Notes: generated by a model not told the origin, from the sequence alone. A DNA stretch of 64,000 nt from Candidatus Thalassolituus haligoni (GCF_041222825.1 NZ_CP139482.1:775001-839000); one strand, 5' to 3'. Positions 51,785 through 60,684 are shown, counted from the stretch's first letter. Numbers and translations are program-made.

Positions 51785-52095
51785 GTTGAAAGCCTGTCAC
51801 CCATCATGTACAAGGCTGCTGCGGATATTAGCGCGCTGATGCGCGGAAGCTACGGGCGCTAGTGGCGGGGCTGCGTTGCCATCCGTCACATAAAAAAGCG
51901 GAAACGTTGAGGGTTAAATGGCCAAACAAATGCTTGGCAATGGCAGGTGTCGGTACTCAGCGACATATTGTTGAAAACGGGGGGATGGATACCTGCAACG
52001 TCGCGGAGTTTGGTGCTTAACGAACTCTCAGGTCGTCCGGTTTGTCTTGTAGAAGATGGTGGTATAGTTAAGTAATCATCATTCAGGACATGTGC
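51785..52095. other. Intergenic stretch before the ATPase-nuclease pair
   Basis: About 310 bases with no supported gene. A TATAGT box at 52063-52068, with TTGTCT 15 bases upstream, could be a weak promoter for the pair. AGGA at 52085-52088 is the ribosome site of the ATPase gene. Confidence 0.35.
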
Positions 52096-53109
52096 ATGAT
52101 TTACAGTTTCTCCATCTCCAATAGCGGGCCGATTGCCTCTGCCAAAGGGCAGGGGCTTGGCGCATTGAATCTGATCATTGGGGAAAATGGTTGTGGCAAG
52201 ACCTGGCTGCTGAAAAGCCTTTATTGCGTTATGCGTACTCAGGAAGAATCCGGGCGCGGCAATGACAAGCGTGAATTCCATGACGTTCTGAGTGACAAGC
52301 TCTATTGGACGTTTCAGACCGACTCTCTGGGCGATATGGTGCGTCGAGGCAAGGGCAACCGCCTGAGTTTTGAAGTGTCCATGTCGGACAACACCAGTCT
52401 TGCATACAGTTTTGGGCAAGACACCAGCAAGCTGGTAAAGCCATCGGTTAACACCCTTTCTGAACGTGAAGACAACTCGATCTTTCTGCCCCCCAAGGAA
52501 GTGCTGTCACTGTGGCATGTGATTTTGCGCAGTGCCTTACAGAATCGTGAGTTTGGTTATGACGCCACCTATTCCGATCTGGTGCTGGCGTTGCAGAACC
52601 AACCACAAAAGGGCCGTAACTACGACAGCTTTTCCAGATCCCGCAAACAACTGGAAGAGATGTTTCAGGGTAAGGTCACGTTCGAGAACAACGAGTGGAT
52701 TTACAAACAGGGCAACTCGAAATTCTCGATTCACAGCACGGCAGAAGGCATCAAGAAAATCGCCATTCTGGATACCTTGCTCGGCAACCGTTTCCTGACA
52801 CCGGGTTCGGTGATATTTGTCGACGAGCCAGAATCCGCCTTGCACCCGACAGCGATTGTGCAGTTTCTGGATATTCTGGCCCTGCTGGCACAGCAGGGCA
52901 TGCAGATATTTATGGCCACCCATTCTTATTATGTGGTCAAAAAGCTGCTCTTGATCGCTCGCCAGCAACAACTGCCCATCCCTTGTTTTCTCTCTGATTC
53001 TCAGGGTGTCTGGCAACAGAGTTGTTTGTTAAATGACGGTCTGCCAGAAACCGAAATCATCAAGGAATCCGTCAGGCTGTTTGAACAGGAGTTCGAAGGA
53101 ATCGGATGA
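52096..53109 (+). CDS. ABC-type AAA ATPase (AAA_21/SMC-like), candidate defence protein
   Basis: Soluble ATPase of 337 residues with the split head of ABC/SMC-type enzymes: Walker A G-E-N-G-C-G-K-T at 29-36, signature-like S-T-A-E-G-I-K-K near 214-221, Walker B V-I-F-V-D-E-P-E-S-A-L-H-P with Asp243-Glu244 and switch His276 in A-T-H-S-Y-Y. The middle (about 60-210) is a unique insert. This form occurs in OLD, RloA, PtuA (Septu) and AriA (PARIS) ATPases. No TOPRIM follows; instead a nuclease-like gene overlaps its stop by four bases. The ATG at 52096 is chosen over 52090 for its spacing to AGGA. Confidence 0.8.
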   Translation: MIYSFSISNSGPIASAKGQGLGALNLIIGENGCGKTWLLKSLYCVMRTQEESGRGNDKREFHDVLSDKLYWTFQTDSLGDMVRRGKGNRLSFEVSMSDNTSLAYSFGQDTSKLVKPSVNTLSEREDNSIFLPPKEVLSLWHVILRSALQNREFGYDATYSDLVLALQNQPQKGRNYDSFSRSRKQLEEMFQGKVTFENNEWIYKQGNSKFSIHSTAEGIKKIAILDTLLGNRFLTPGSVIFVDEPESALHPTAIVQFLDILALLAQQGMQIFMATHSYYVVKKLLLIARQQQLPIPCFLSDSQGVWQQSCLLNDGLPETEIIKESVRLFEQEFEGIG

Positions 53110-53606
53110 TCACCATCACAGAGTCAGGGATGACGTTTGGGCCTTTTGATCCTGATCGGGTTTTCAGGATCGAAGAGTCTGCATTTTTGCGAGGCAAACA
53201 ACTCAAGGCCTGTGAGTTTGTCTGGCTTACTCCGCAAGATAGCTTGCTGCTGATCGAAGCCAAAAGCTCGGTTCCTAACCCTCATACATTCCCCAAAGAA
53301 TACGACGAATTTTTCACCAGTATCTTCGAAAAGCTGGATAACTCATTACAAATACTCGCGGCAGGTTTGCTGGAGCGTCATAACGAATTGACTCACCAAA
53401 TGGGCCCGATGACTAGAGTTACACCACTTGGGCCAGAGCGCAGAATTATGTTGTATCTGGTGATTCCGGAGATGCCAGATGAATACCTTCCGCCTTTTAG
53501 CGATAAATTAGCCAGTGTATTAAAACGCCAGGGTCAGATATGGCGAGCGGAGGTTAAAGTGATTAATAAGCGGTTGGCGGGGACGGTGGGGCTAGTGGAT
53601 TATTAA
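53106..53606 (+). CDS. Putative PD-(D/E)XK nuclease partner of the ATPase
   Basis: Protein of 166 residues with no family I can name. Residues 20-56 show a PD-(D/E)XK-like arrangement: an acidic helix (Glu23, Glu24), an E-F-V-W strand (Glu37), then Asp45 and a hydrophobic strand ending in Glu51-Ala-Lys53. The second half has a helix (F-F-T-S-I-F-E-K-L-D-N-S-L-Q-I-L) and a strand L-Y-L-V-I-P near residue 120. Its start overlaps the ATPase stop (ATGA), so the two proteins should be made in fixed ratio and act together. Nuclease assignment is inference from motif only. Confidence 0.6.
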   Translation: MITITESGMTFGPFDPDRVFRIEESAFLRGKQLKACEFVWLTPQDSLLLIEAKSSVPNPHTFPKEYDEFFTSIFEKLDNSLQILAAGLLERHNELTHQMGPMTRVTPLGPERRIMLYLVIPEMPDEYLPPFSDKLASVLKRQGQIWRAEVKVINKRLAGTVGLVDY

Positions 53607-53659
53607 TTATATTAAATAGGAGGTTATGGCATGAACCCAGTCCCGCACTGGAAAAGCGG

Positions 53660-53995
53660 GTGCGCAGAGCCTTCAGTACCGAATACAAGTTATCCATCAT
53701 CCAGCAAGCCGAGGCCTGCCAGCATGGTGAGTTAGGGGAACTGCTGCGCCATGAAAAATTGTATTCCAATCAACTGTCTCAATGGCGTCGGGAACGGGAT
53801 GAGCGAGGGCTGGATGGTCTGAAAAAATCCGCCCCAGGTCCCGCGCCGAAGAAGACCGCTGAGCAAAAACGTATCGAACAGCTCGAAAAAGAGAACGACC
53901 GGCTACGCAAGCAGATCGAGATTCAGAATGGCTGCCTGACGCTCCAAAAAAAAGCCTTGGATCTACTGGACATGCTCGACGAGGACGCGTCATGA
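53660..53995 (+). CDS. IS3-family transposase OrfA
   Basis: DNA-binding part of the transposase, about 111 residues. A helix-turn-helix (about 8-50) is followed by a Lys-Pro linker and a leucine-zipper-like helix (about 68-105). The only starts in frame are poor: the GTG at 53660 lacks a ribosome site. A perfect AGGAGG stands seven bases before an ATG at 53631 that lies in another frame and stops after 34 codons. One missing base near 53644 would join that ATG to this frame. An A8-G run at 53946-53954 sits where a -1 frameshift would fuse OrfA to OrfB. Confidence 0.7.
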   Translation: MRRAFSTEYKLSIIQQAEACQHGELGELLRHEKLYSNQLSQWRRERDERGLDGLKKSAPGPAPKKTAEQKRIEQLEKENDRLRKQIEIQNGCLTLQKKALDLLDMLDEDAS

Positions 53996-55074
53996 ATCAG
54001 TTGCTGCAGGCACCATTACCCTCCGGTATTTCTGAACGCCTTGCTTGTCACGTGCTGGATATTGGTCGCAATACCTTTCGTGCCATACGCGCCCGTTATC
54101 ACCTGTGCGGGCCGGTGAGCCCACACCGACGAAAGCGCAAGGATACCCAACAGCCACGGGCCCTGAGTGTCGAAGAGCGTACTCAGGCAAAAGCGGTATT
54201 GAGCAGCACTGAGTATCAGGATCAACCACCGGCGCAGGTGTATTACAGCCTGCTGCAACAAGGCACCTACCTGTGCTCCATCAGCACGATGCACCGACTG
54301 CTGCGAGCCGATGGACTCAACGGCGAACGCCGTCTTCAGCGTCCGCGCCAGTCGCATGCCATTCCACGGCTGAAGGCGACCGCACCCAATCAAGTCTGGA
54401 CCTGGGACATTGCCAAGCTGCCGACCAGGAAGCGCGGTGAATACCTGTCCTTGTACGTGGTCATGGACCTGTTCAGCCGTTACATTGTGGCCTGGATGCT
54501 GTCACGCAAGGAAAACAGTGCGCTGTCCAGCCAGCTGATCATGGAAGCGCATGAACGTTATGACATACAACCCGGTACGCTCACGCTGCATCAGGATCGT
54601 GGCACCCCCATGACCGCCCACTGCTATCTGGATTTGCTGGGTGAGTTGACGATGACGGCCAGTCATAGCCGCCCCCGAGTGAGCAACGACAACGCGATGA
54701 GTGAAGCACAGTTCAAGACCCTGAAATATCAGCCGGACTACCCGGGCCGCTTCGACAGCTACGACCATGCGGTACATTGGAATGAGGAGTATGTCCGCTG
54801 GTACAACCATGATCACCACCACAGCAGCCTGGCCGGTTTTACGCCCCATCAGGTGTTTAGCGGGGAATACCTTGAAATCGCTCACCTCCGGCAAGCGGCA
54901 CTGGACGAGATGTACGCTCAGCACCCGGAGCGCTTCAGTAAAGGTCGTCCAAACGTACCGCTGCCACCGGCCGAAGTCTGCATCAATCCGGTGCCAGAGG
55001 ATGCTGATCAGGCGACAATCGAAAAAGGCGTGAATTTCCCAACGTTGCCACGGGCGATTACAAAAGCAATGTAA
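53992..55074 (+). CDS. IS3-family transposase OrfB (DDE integrase)
   Basis: Catalytic subunit of 360 residues. A helix-turn-helix-like N-terminus is followed by an rve integrase core with the DDE triad: Asp in W-T-W-D-I-A-K-L, Asp in L-H-Q-D-R-G-T-P and Glu in M-S-E-A-Q-F-K-T-L. The C-terminal W-Y-N-x-x-x-H-H-S-S-L motif is typical. The frame is -1 relative to OrfA and is open back past the A8-G run, so either coupled initiation at the ATGA overlap or frameshifting can produce it. Confidence 0.85.
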   Translation: MNQLLQAPLPSGISERLACHVLDIGRNTFRAIRARYHLCGPVSPHRRKRKDTQQPRALSVEERTQAKAVLSSTEYQDQPPAQVYYSLLQQGTYLCSISTMHRLLRADGLNGERRLQRPRQSHAIPRLKATAPNQVWTWDIAKLPTRKRGEYLSLYVVMDLFSRYIVAWMLSRKENSALSSQLIMEAHERYDIQPGTLTLHQDRGTPMTAHCYLDLLGELTMTASHSRPRVSNDNAMSEAQFKTLKYQPDYPGRFDSYDHAVHWNEEYVRWYNHDHHHSSLAGFTPHQVFSGEYLEIAHLRQAALDEMYAQHPERFSKGRPNVPLPPAEVCINPVPEDADQATIEKGVNFPTLPRAITKAM

Positions 55075-55199
55075 TGTTTAAAAAACTGGCTCAAATGACG
55101 TTGACACGTTCCGCCTCCGATACAGGTGCACCTTGAGCGGACGCAGCCTTGCTACCGACCGCGTCCGGGGCTGCAAGGTAACCAATCTTGAGAAAATAC
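55075..55199. other. Spacer between the IS element and the mandelate locus
   Basis: No gene. It contains a GGACGC/GCGTCC inverted repeat (about 55137-55168) and marks a visible change from G+C-balanced to A+T-rich sequence. Confidence 0.4.
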
Positions 55200-56099
55200 C
55201 TATAGAGCGCTTAATGAGTCATAAATTACATCGCATAACCATTTGTGTGCCGACGGTTCATCAATATTATTGTTCCAATATAGGCCGACCTCAAAAGATG
55301 GGAGGTCGAATGGAAGTGGGGTGGAAATAAGATCACGGCTCTCGGCGAATTTGTTCGCAACGCGGGTCGGTAAGCAGGCGATCATATCGCACTTCGGAAT
55401 GATTCCAGGGAGTGCAGAAAAATGAGGTATTTTTAGCGCTATATCGATAGATTTGCTATTTTCTCTTAAGTACTCATCAATTATAAAATGTCCGGTAGAT
55501 TTTGATATTAATATATGTTTTTCAGTTAGAAATTGCTCGGTATTTATATTGTTTTTTATTCTTGGGTGGTTGGTAGATAATAAGCATGAATAGTTTTCAT
55601 TAAAAAGTTTCTTAGATTCAACTGTGCCTTTCAAGAATTTAAGGTTTCCAATAGCTGCATCTATTCTTCCGCGAAGAAGCCATGATTCTACTTGATTAAC
55701 TTCGATTGTTATGACTTCCATACTACAGTTGGGCGCAAGCTGTTGGAATTTTTCCATAATTATTGGTAATAGGTAAAATTCACCTAAGTCTGAAAGCGCT
55801 ATTCTGAACGTTCGATTTGCTAAAGCAGGGTCGAATTCCTGGGCGGCCGCGATCGCTTGCTCAATTGCCAGTATGGAGTCACGAAATGTCGCGTAGTATT
55901 GGTCCGCTATGAATGTGGATTGCATACCTTCACGGGTTCGGGTGAAGAGCGGATCATTCAGCAGTTTTCGCAGCCTTGCGAGGGAGTAGCTAACCGAAGG
56001 CTGTGTCAGGTGTATTTTTTCAGCCGCGCCACTGACACTTCCACTTTCGTAAATGGCCAAAAAAACTTTAATCAGGCCTAAATCTGCTTTGTAAGACAT
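55200..56099 (-). CDS. LysR-family transcriptional regulator of the mandelate genes
   Basis: Regulator of 299 residues with the LysR winged helix at residues 8-65 (F-L-A-I-Y-E-S-G-S-V-S-G-A-A-E ... S-V-S-Y-S-L-A-R-L-R) and a periplasmic-binding-protein-like effector domain after residue 95. It is divergent from mdlC, with 111 bases between them, the classical layout for a LysR protein controlling its neighbour. Mandelate or benzoylformate is the expected effector (inference). The gene is A+T rich, unlike the core genes. Confidence 0.85.
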   Translation of the reverse strand: MSYKADLGLIKVFLAIYESGSVSGAAEKIHLTQPSVSYSLARLRKLLNDPLFTRTREGMQSTFIADQYYATFRDSILAIEQAIAAAQEFDPALANRTFRIALSDLGEFYLLPIIMEKFQQLAPNCSMEVITIEVNQVESWLLRGRIDAAIGNLKFLKGTVESKKLFNENYSCLLSTNHPRIKNNINTEQFLTEKHILISKSTGHFIIDEYLRENSKSIDIALKIPHFSALPGIIPKCDMIACLPTRVANKFAESRDLISTPLPFDLPSFEVGLYWNNNIDEPSAHKWLCDVIYDSLSAL

Positions 56100-56115
56100 G
56101 GCATCTCTAATATAT

Positions 56116-56132
56116 AGATATTATTTATATCT
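56116..56132. promoter_or_regulatory. Inverted repeat, candidate LysR recognition site
   Basis: AGATAT-N5-ATATCT is a perfect inverted repeat whose centre is about 63 bases upstream of the expected mdlC start, the usual place of a LysR recognition site. It does not show an exact T-N11-A. Confidence 0.45.
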
Positions 56133-56151
56133 TGATCGATTAATTATCTAT

Positions 56152-56180
56152 TTGATGGATAATGCTAGCATTGATAACCT
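56152..56180 (+). promoter_or_regulatory. Candidate mdlC promoter with palindrome in the spacer
   Basis: TTGATG and TAACCT lie 17 bases apart. The spacer holds the perfect palindrome AATGCTAGCATT (56161-56172). A weak -10 box fits a promoter that needs an activator such as the divergent LysR protein. Confidence 0.4.
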
Positions 56181-56210
56181 TAAAGTCCAATCAATAAGAA
56201 AGAAGCTGTC

Positions 56211-57797
56211 ATGAGCGATACACTGCCGTCCGTCAAAGAAACAGTATTTCAGATACTCAGGAATCATGGGGTAGACAAGGTTTTTGGCAATCCGGGTTCC
56301 AACGAATTGCATTTTCTGCGCGGCTTCCCCGAAGATTTCGAATACATTCTGTGCCTGGATGAAGGTGTTGTCATTGGTGTTGCGGACGGTTATGCCCAAG
56401 CGACGGGCCAGCCGGCTTTCGTTAACCTGCACTCCGCCGCGGGGACCGGGAACGCAATGGGGGGGCTGGCAAACGCGCGTAACTCTCACAGTCCGATCGT
56501 AGTGACAGCCGGTCAGCAGGCCAGGACCATGGTATATGCTGATCCAATGTTGAAGAACTCAGATGCCACCATGCTGCCAAGGCCTTTGGTCAAGGACAGC
56601 TTTGAGCCACTTAGTCATGAAGAGGTGCCACATTCGATCAACCGGGCACTCAACTCCGCAATGGCTCCCGCCAAGGGACCGGTATACGTTTCGATACCCT
56701 ATGATGACTGGGAAAAAAAGGTGAGTGAAAATGCGTTGCAGTTGGTTAATCGACGCGTCTCGCACTGTGGGGCCCCAGATAAGGGGTTGCTGGAAAGGGT
56801 CAGTAAGCAAATTCAGGTAGCTAAAAGCCCCGTACTGATTCTCGGCCCGGAAGTTGACAGTGAGCGCTGCAATGCCTTGGTCGCAAAACTGGCCGAGAAA
56901 CTTCATGCACCAGCTTGGGTGGCGCCGTCCGCACCACGTTGTCCCTTTCCGACCGGTCATCGTTGCTTCGCCGGCATTTTACCTGCGGGGGAGGCCGCGC
57001 TCTGTAGCCATCTTCAGGAGCATGACTTGGTCATCGTCATTGGTGGACCTGTTTTCCGCTATCACCAGAATGACCCAGGCACCCTGATTCCCGACCATGC
57101 AAAGCTGATTCACATCACGTCCGACAGTGATGAAGCCGCAAGGGCGCCTATTGGTGAAGCGATCGTTGCTAGCGTTAAGAGCTTTGTCGAAGCTCTGTAC
57201 GACAGCCTGCCGCCCAAGCAAACGGAGTGTCCAAGTTTTCGGAAAGAGGTTAGGCGGAATACATCGGATGACGCGGTGTTGAGCCCCGAGACAGTTTATG
57301 ATGTGGTTGATGATTTGAGCCCCCGAGACAGCATTTATCTCAATGAGGCAACCTCAACGCTGGCTACCTTGTGGTCCCGTGTCACGATGGAATACTCTGG
57401 TAGCTATTACTTTGCCGCGGCGGGTGGTCTTGGCTTTGCGATGCCAGCGGCACTCGGAGTTCAGTTGGCCTCTCCGGAGCGGAAAGTGGTCGCATTTATC
57501 GGAGATGGATCCGCCCATTACAGCATTGCAGCGTTATGGACGGCTGCAAAATACAATATTCCCGTTGTTTATGTGGTTATTAACAATAAGGGGTATTCTG
57601 CACTGAAGTGGTTTGCTGACCTGTTTGGTGTCGATGATGCGGTGCCTGGATTGACTATTGAAGATGTCGATTTTGTAAAAATTTCGGAGGGGTATGGCGT
57701 TAAGGCTGTAAAAGTGAACTCTGTTCGAGACTTCAAAAAACATTACAAGATAGCCTTGAATATGGATAGGCCGTTTTTGATTGAGGTTATCGTTTAA
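56211..57797 (+). CDS. mdlC: Benzoylformate decarboxylase
   Basis: Thiamine diphosphate enzyme of 528 residues that converts benzoylformate to benzaldehyde. Residues equivalent to the Pseudomonas putida active site are all present: Ser30 in G-N-P-G-S-N-E-L, Glu51 in L-D-E-G, His74 in N-L-H-S-A-A-G-T-G, and the second catalytic His in V-F-R-Y-H-Q-N-D (near 285). The ThDP motif G-D-G-S-A-H-Y-S ... N-N-K-G-Y-S-A-L-K-W-F keeps the Leu and Phe of the substrate pocket. The Ala that precedes this Leu in P. putida also remains Ala here, after a Gly-to-Ser change. It is first in the mandelate operon. Confidence 0.92.
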   Translation: MSDTLPSVKETVFQILRNHGVDKVFGNPGSNELHFLRGFPEDFEYILCLDEGVVIGVADGYAQATGQPAFVNLHSAAGTGNAMGGLANARNSHSPIVVTAGQQARTMVYADPMLKNSDATMLPRPLVKDSFEPLSHEEVPHSINRALNSAMAPAKGPVYVSIPYDDWEKKVSENALQLVNRRVSHCGAPDKGLLERVSKQIQVAKSPVLILGPEVDSERCNALVAKLAEKLHAPAWVAPSAPRCPFPTGHRCFAGILPAGEAALCSHLQEHDLVIVIGGPVFRYHQNDPGTLIPDHAKLIHITSDSDEAARAPIGEAIVASVKSFVEALYDSLPPKQTECPSFRKEVRRNTSDDAVLSPETVYDVVDDLSPRDSIYLNEATSTLATLWSRVTMEYSGSYYFAAAGGLGFAMPAALGVQLASPERKVVAFIGDGSAHYSIAALWTAAKYNIPVVYVVINNKGYSALKWFADLFGVDDAVPGLTIEDVDFVKISEGYGVKAVKVNSVRDFKKHYKIALNMDRPFLIEVIV

Positions 57798-57825
57798 AAT
57801 TTACTTTATCTTATGGGTGGTTATA

Positions 57826-58803
57826 ATGAATAACAATAATTTAAATTTCGGTATTTTTGCTTTATGTTTCGCGCTATCTAGCTCTTCAGCAACAAGTGCA
57901 TTTGCTGAAGATAAAGTTGAAATAAGAGCAATCAGCGGGTTTGCTAGAGGTACTGCTATTACGCGCACTTTTGAAAAATTTGTTGAAAATATAAATTCAG
58001 ATGAAAAATCGCCTATCAAAATTAACTTGATCGGCGGCCCGGAAGCGATGCCACCGTTTCAGATCGGAAATGCCGTTAAAACCGGCGTTGTCGATATGAT
58101 CCTTTCGACGGGGGCTTTCTACAGCAACGTTATGCCTGCCGCAGATGCACTGAAGTTGACGAACTATTCTCCGCAGCAACTGCGTGCAGCGGGTGGGTGG
58201 TCAAAGCTCCAGAAAATATGGAAGGACGGAATGAATGTCCATCTGCTCGCGTTTACCAATTATGGCAACCAGTTCCACCTTTACACGAACAAACCGATAG
58301 AGTCCGCCCAATTGGATGGTCAGCGCTTAAGAGTGACGCCAATTTATCGGCCATTCTTCGAAGCTTTGGGAGCGACTGTCGTACAGACTGCACCCGGTGA
58401 GGTTTACACTGCACTTGAGCGTGGTGTAGTAGATGGATATGGCTGGACGATGCAGGGTATTTTTGACCTCGGCTGGCATGAACAAACTAAGTACCGTGTT
58501 GAGCCTGGTTTCTATCAAGCAGAAGTTACGGTCATGGTCAATGAAGGTAAATGGGAGAGTCTGACAGGCGATCAGCAGAAATATCTTACGGATAAAGCTA
58601 TTTGGCTCGAATCGTTGAATGATGAGAATGTTTCTATTAATGAAATAGAGCGACAACGTCAGACTGAAACAGGTATAGACGTTATTGAGTTACGAGGGGA
58701 AGAACGCACGAGGTTTCTTGAGGTTGCAAAAGAAGCAGCTTGGGCAGAGGTTATGAAGAATTCCAAGGATATGGCGATTAATATTAAAAATATAATTGAG
58801 TAA
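57826..58803 (+). CDS. TRAP transporter solute-binding protein (DctP family)
   Basis: Periplasmic receptor of 325 residues. A signal peptide ends near A-F-A|E (about residue 27). The DctP fold is shown by the conserved Arg in the G-Q-R-L-R-V segment (carboxylate clamp) and by A-L-E-R-G-V-V-D-G-Y-G-W. It sits between mdlC and the TRAP membrane genes, so mandelate or benzoylformate is the likely ligand. The ATG at 57826 is chosen; an in-frame start within mdlC is not plausible. Confidence 0.86.
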   Translation: MNNNNLNFGIFALCFALSSSSATSAFAEDKVEIRAISGFARGTAITRTFEKFVENINSDEKSPIKINLIGGPEAMPPFQIGNAVKTGVVDMILSTGAFYSNVMPAADALKLTNYSPQQLRAAGGWSKLQKIWKDGMNVHLLAFTNYGNQFHLYTNKPIESAQLDGQRLRVTPIYRPFFEALGATVVQTAPGEVYTALERGVVDGYGWTMQGIFDLGWHEQTKYRVEPGFYQAEVTVMVNEGKWESLTGDQQKYLTDKAIWLESLNDENVSINEIERQRQTETGIDVIELRGEERTRFLEVAKEAAWAEVMKNSKDMAINIKNIIE

Positions 58804-58809
58804 CTATCG

Positions 58810-59334
58810 ATGAGTATCGGGATGTTGAGTGCCGAAAGTTATATTAAAATGTCGGGGCTCTCGAAAAGCTACGATATCTTTATGAAATCACTGGGCGTAA
58901 TATCTGGAATATTTATATTTCTGATATCGCTGTTGATTTTCATAAATGTTATTTTGCGGAACACTGGTGGCGTTTCTTTTTCATGGGTCACTGAAATATG
59001 TGAGTATGGACTAAGTTTTTCAGCCTTCATCGCTGCGCCATGGGTTCTATACGAATCGGCACATGTTCAGGTTGATTTTTTGCTTCGAAGCTCGCCAGAA
59101 GCTATCAGGAAAAAAATTGAGCTTTTTATCAATGCTGTTGGTTTCCTTGTTGGAGTTGTATTGTGCTATTTTATGCTCCGAATTGCTCATGAAGCCTTTG
59201 TAAATGAAACCTTACAAATAAAATCATTGGTCATACCCGAGTGGTGGTTGTTGATAGCCCCCGCTCTGTGCTTTTTACTGGTTTGTGTCGAGTTTCTCCG
59301 CCGCATAATTATAGCAATAAGAGGATCTAACTAA
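58810..59334 (+). CDS. TRAP transporter small permease (DctQ family)
   Basis: Membrane protein of 174 residues with four hydrophobic helices (about 30-50, 68-88, 106-126, 148-168). The F-S-W-V-T-E-I-C-E-Y motif near residue 57 is typical of DctQ. It starts six bases after the solute-binding gene and its stop overlaps the large permease start (TAATG). Confidence 0.85.
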   Translation: MSIGMLSAESYIKMSGLSKSYDIFMKSLGVISGIFIFLISLLIFINVILRNTGGVSFSWVTEICEYGLSFSAFIAAPWVLYESAHVQVDFLLRSSPEAIRKKIELFINAVGFLVGVVLCYFMLRIAHEAFVNETLQIKSLVIPEWWLLIAPALCFLLVCVEFLRRIIIAIRGSN

Positions 59335-60646
59335 TGGATTGGCAACTGAGTCTATTCTTTTTGTTTGGGTCTCTTCTATTCCTGATGATCGTCGGGGTGC
59401 CCGTTGTAATTGCATTCTTTGCGATCAATATACTAGGTGCCTTTGCTTTTCTTGGAGGTGAGTTCGGGGTGGTGCAAATGGCTCGAAACTCAGCAGAAGC
59501 AATTTCTTCTTTTTCGTTGATACCTATCCCCCTTTTTATCTTGATGGGAGAGGTTCTTTTTCACACGGGACTCGCTTACAAAGCAATTTCAGCCATTGAA
59601 CGCCTGATATCGGCGGTCCCTGGTCGTCTTAGCATTGTCTCCATTTTAGGGGGAACTGCTTTCGCGACGCTGTCAGGATCCAGTATCGCCAATACGGCTA
59701 TGATGGGCAGTGCGATGCTTCCTGAGATGCACCGTAAAGGCTACCACCCTTCTATGTCGATGGGGCCCATCATGGCTGTTGGCGGGATAGCAATGCTTAT
59801 CCCGCCATCGGCATTGGCGGTTACGTTGGCGAGTCTTGCCGGGATTTCGATCAGTAAACTGCTCATTGCGGGTATCGTGCCCGGGTTGCTCATTGTGCCG
59901 CCACGCTCGTCTACGTTATTATCCGGTGTTCCCTTAATCCGCAATTGGCGCCGTCTGATGAGGTTGAACTGATCAGCGGGTCGGACAAATGGAAGCCGTT
60001 CTTCCGCGATGTGGTTCCACTTCTCTGTATTTTTTTCGTCGTTATTGGTTCTATGCTTGTCGGCTGGGCATCACCCACCGAGTCTGCGGCCTTCGGAGTG
60101 GTCGCATCTTTTATCGCTTCTGTATGCTATGGGACCTTGAATAAGAAATCATTTTTAGTTTCAGTTGTCGAAACGGCAAAAATATCGGCAGTGATTTTAT
60201 TTATTTTAGTCTCGTCAACAACTTTTTCACAAATACTTTCATTCTCCGGGGCTACAACAGGGCTGCTTAATACTTTCATGGGTTTTGATCTGTCACCTTT
60301 TATGGTGGTAATTATCATGGTAGTAACCCTGCTAATTCTTGGGTGTTTTACAGATCAGATTAGTATGATCATGTTAACGCTTCCCTTCTTTATCCCGTTG
60401 GCCAACAATCTTCAAATTGACTTGATCTGGTTCGGTGTTTTGATTCTTATCGCTATGGAAATAAGTTTGCTTACACCGCCGTTTGGGCTGCTCTTACTCG
60501 TTATGCAGGGAGTGGCACCTGCCGGCACCCGACTCAGTATGGTTTATAAGGCGGCATTTCCATTTTTGCTGCTCCAGGTTAGTGTTTTGATTCTTTTGGT
60601 CTTATTTCCTGAGATATCCAAGTTTTTACCAGCATTAATAAAGTAA
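59334..60646 (+). pseudogene. TRAP transporter large permease (DctM family), frameshifted
   Basis: The DctM protein is split. The first frame (59334-59972) gives normal DctM helices up to G-I-V-P-G-L-L-I and then nonsense. Reading from 59897 in the next frame restores A-A-T-L-V-Y-V-I-I-R and continues without break to 60646. The junction reads ATTGTGCC where ATTGGTGCC would keep the frame, so a single G is missing at about 59895. With it restored the protein is 437 residues, the normal DctM length. Both halves otherwise look intact, which suggests a very recent mutation or a sequencing error. Confidence 0.85.
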
Positions 60647-60684
60647 TAATAAGTTGTTCCAAATTATGTAATTGAGCGATTTTT

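Larger units (their letters stand above)
53612..55110 (+). mobile_element. IS3-family insertion sequence, limits uncertain
   Basis: An orfA-orfB pair typical of IS3 elements lies directly after the ATPase-nuclease pair, only tens of bases from the nuclease stop. I could not find terminal inverted repeats or a target duplication: the sequence after orfB (for example TGACGTTGACACGTTCC at 55097) has no inverted copy near 53540-53630. The left end may be lost. The stated limits are estimates. Confidence 0.6.

Noticed and set aside
55097..55170. Inverted repeats after OrfB considered as integron attC or IS end
   Set aside because: No matching copy at the left side and no integrase core sites.
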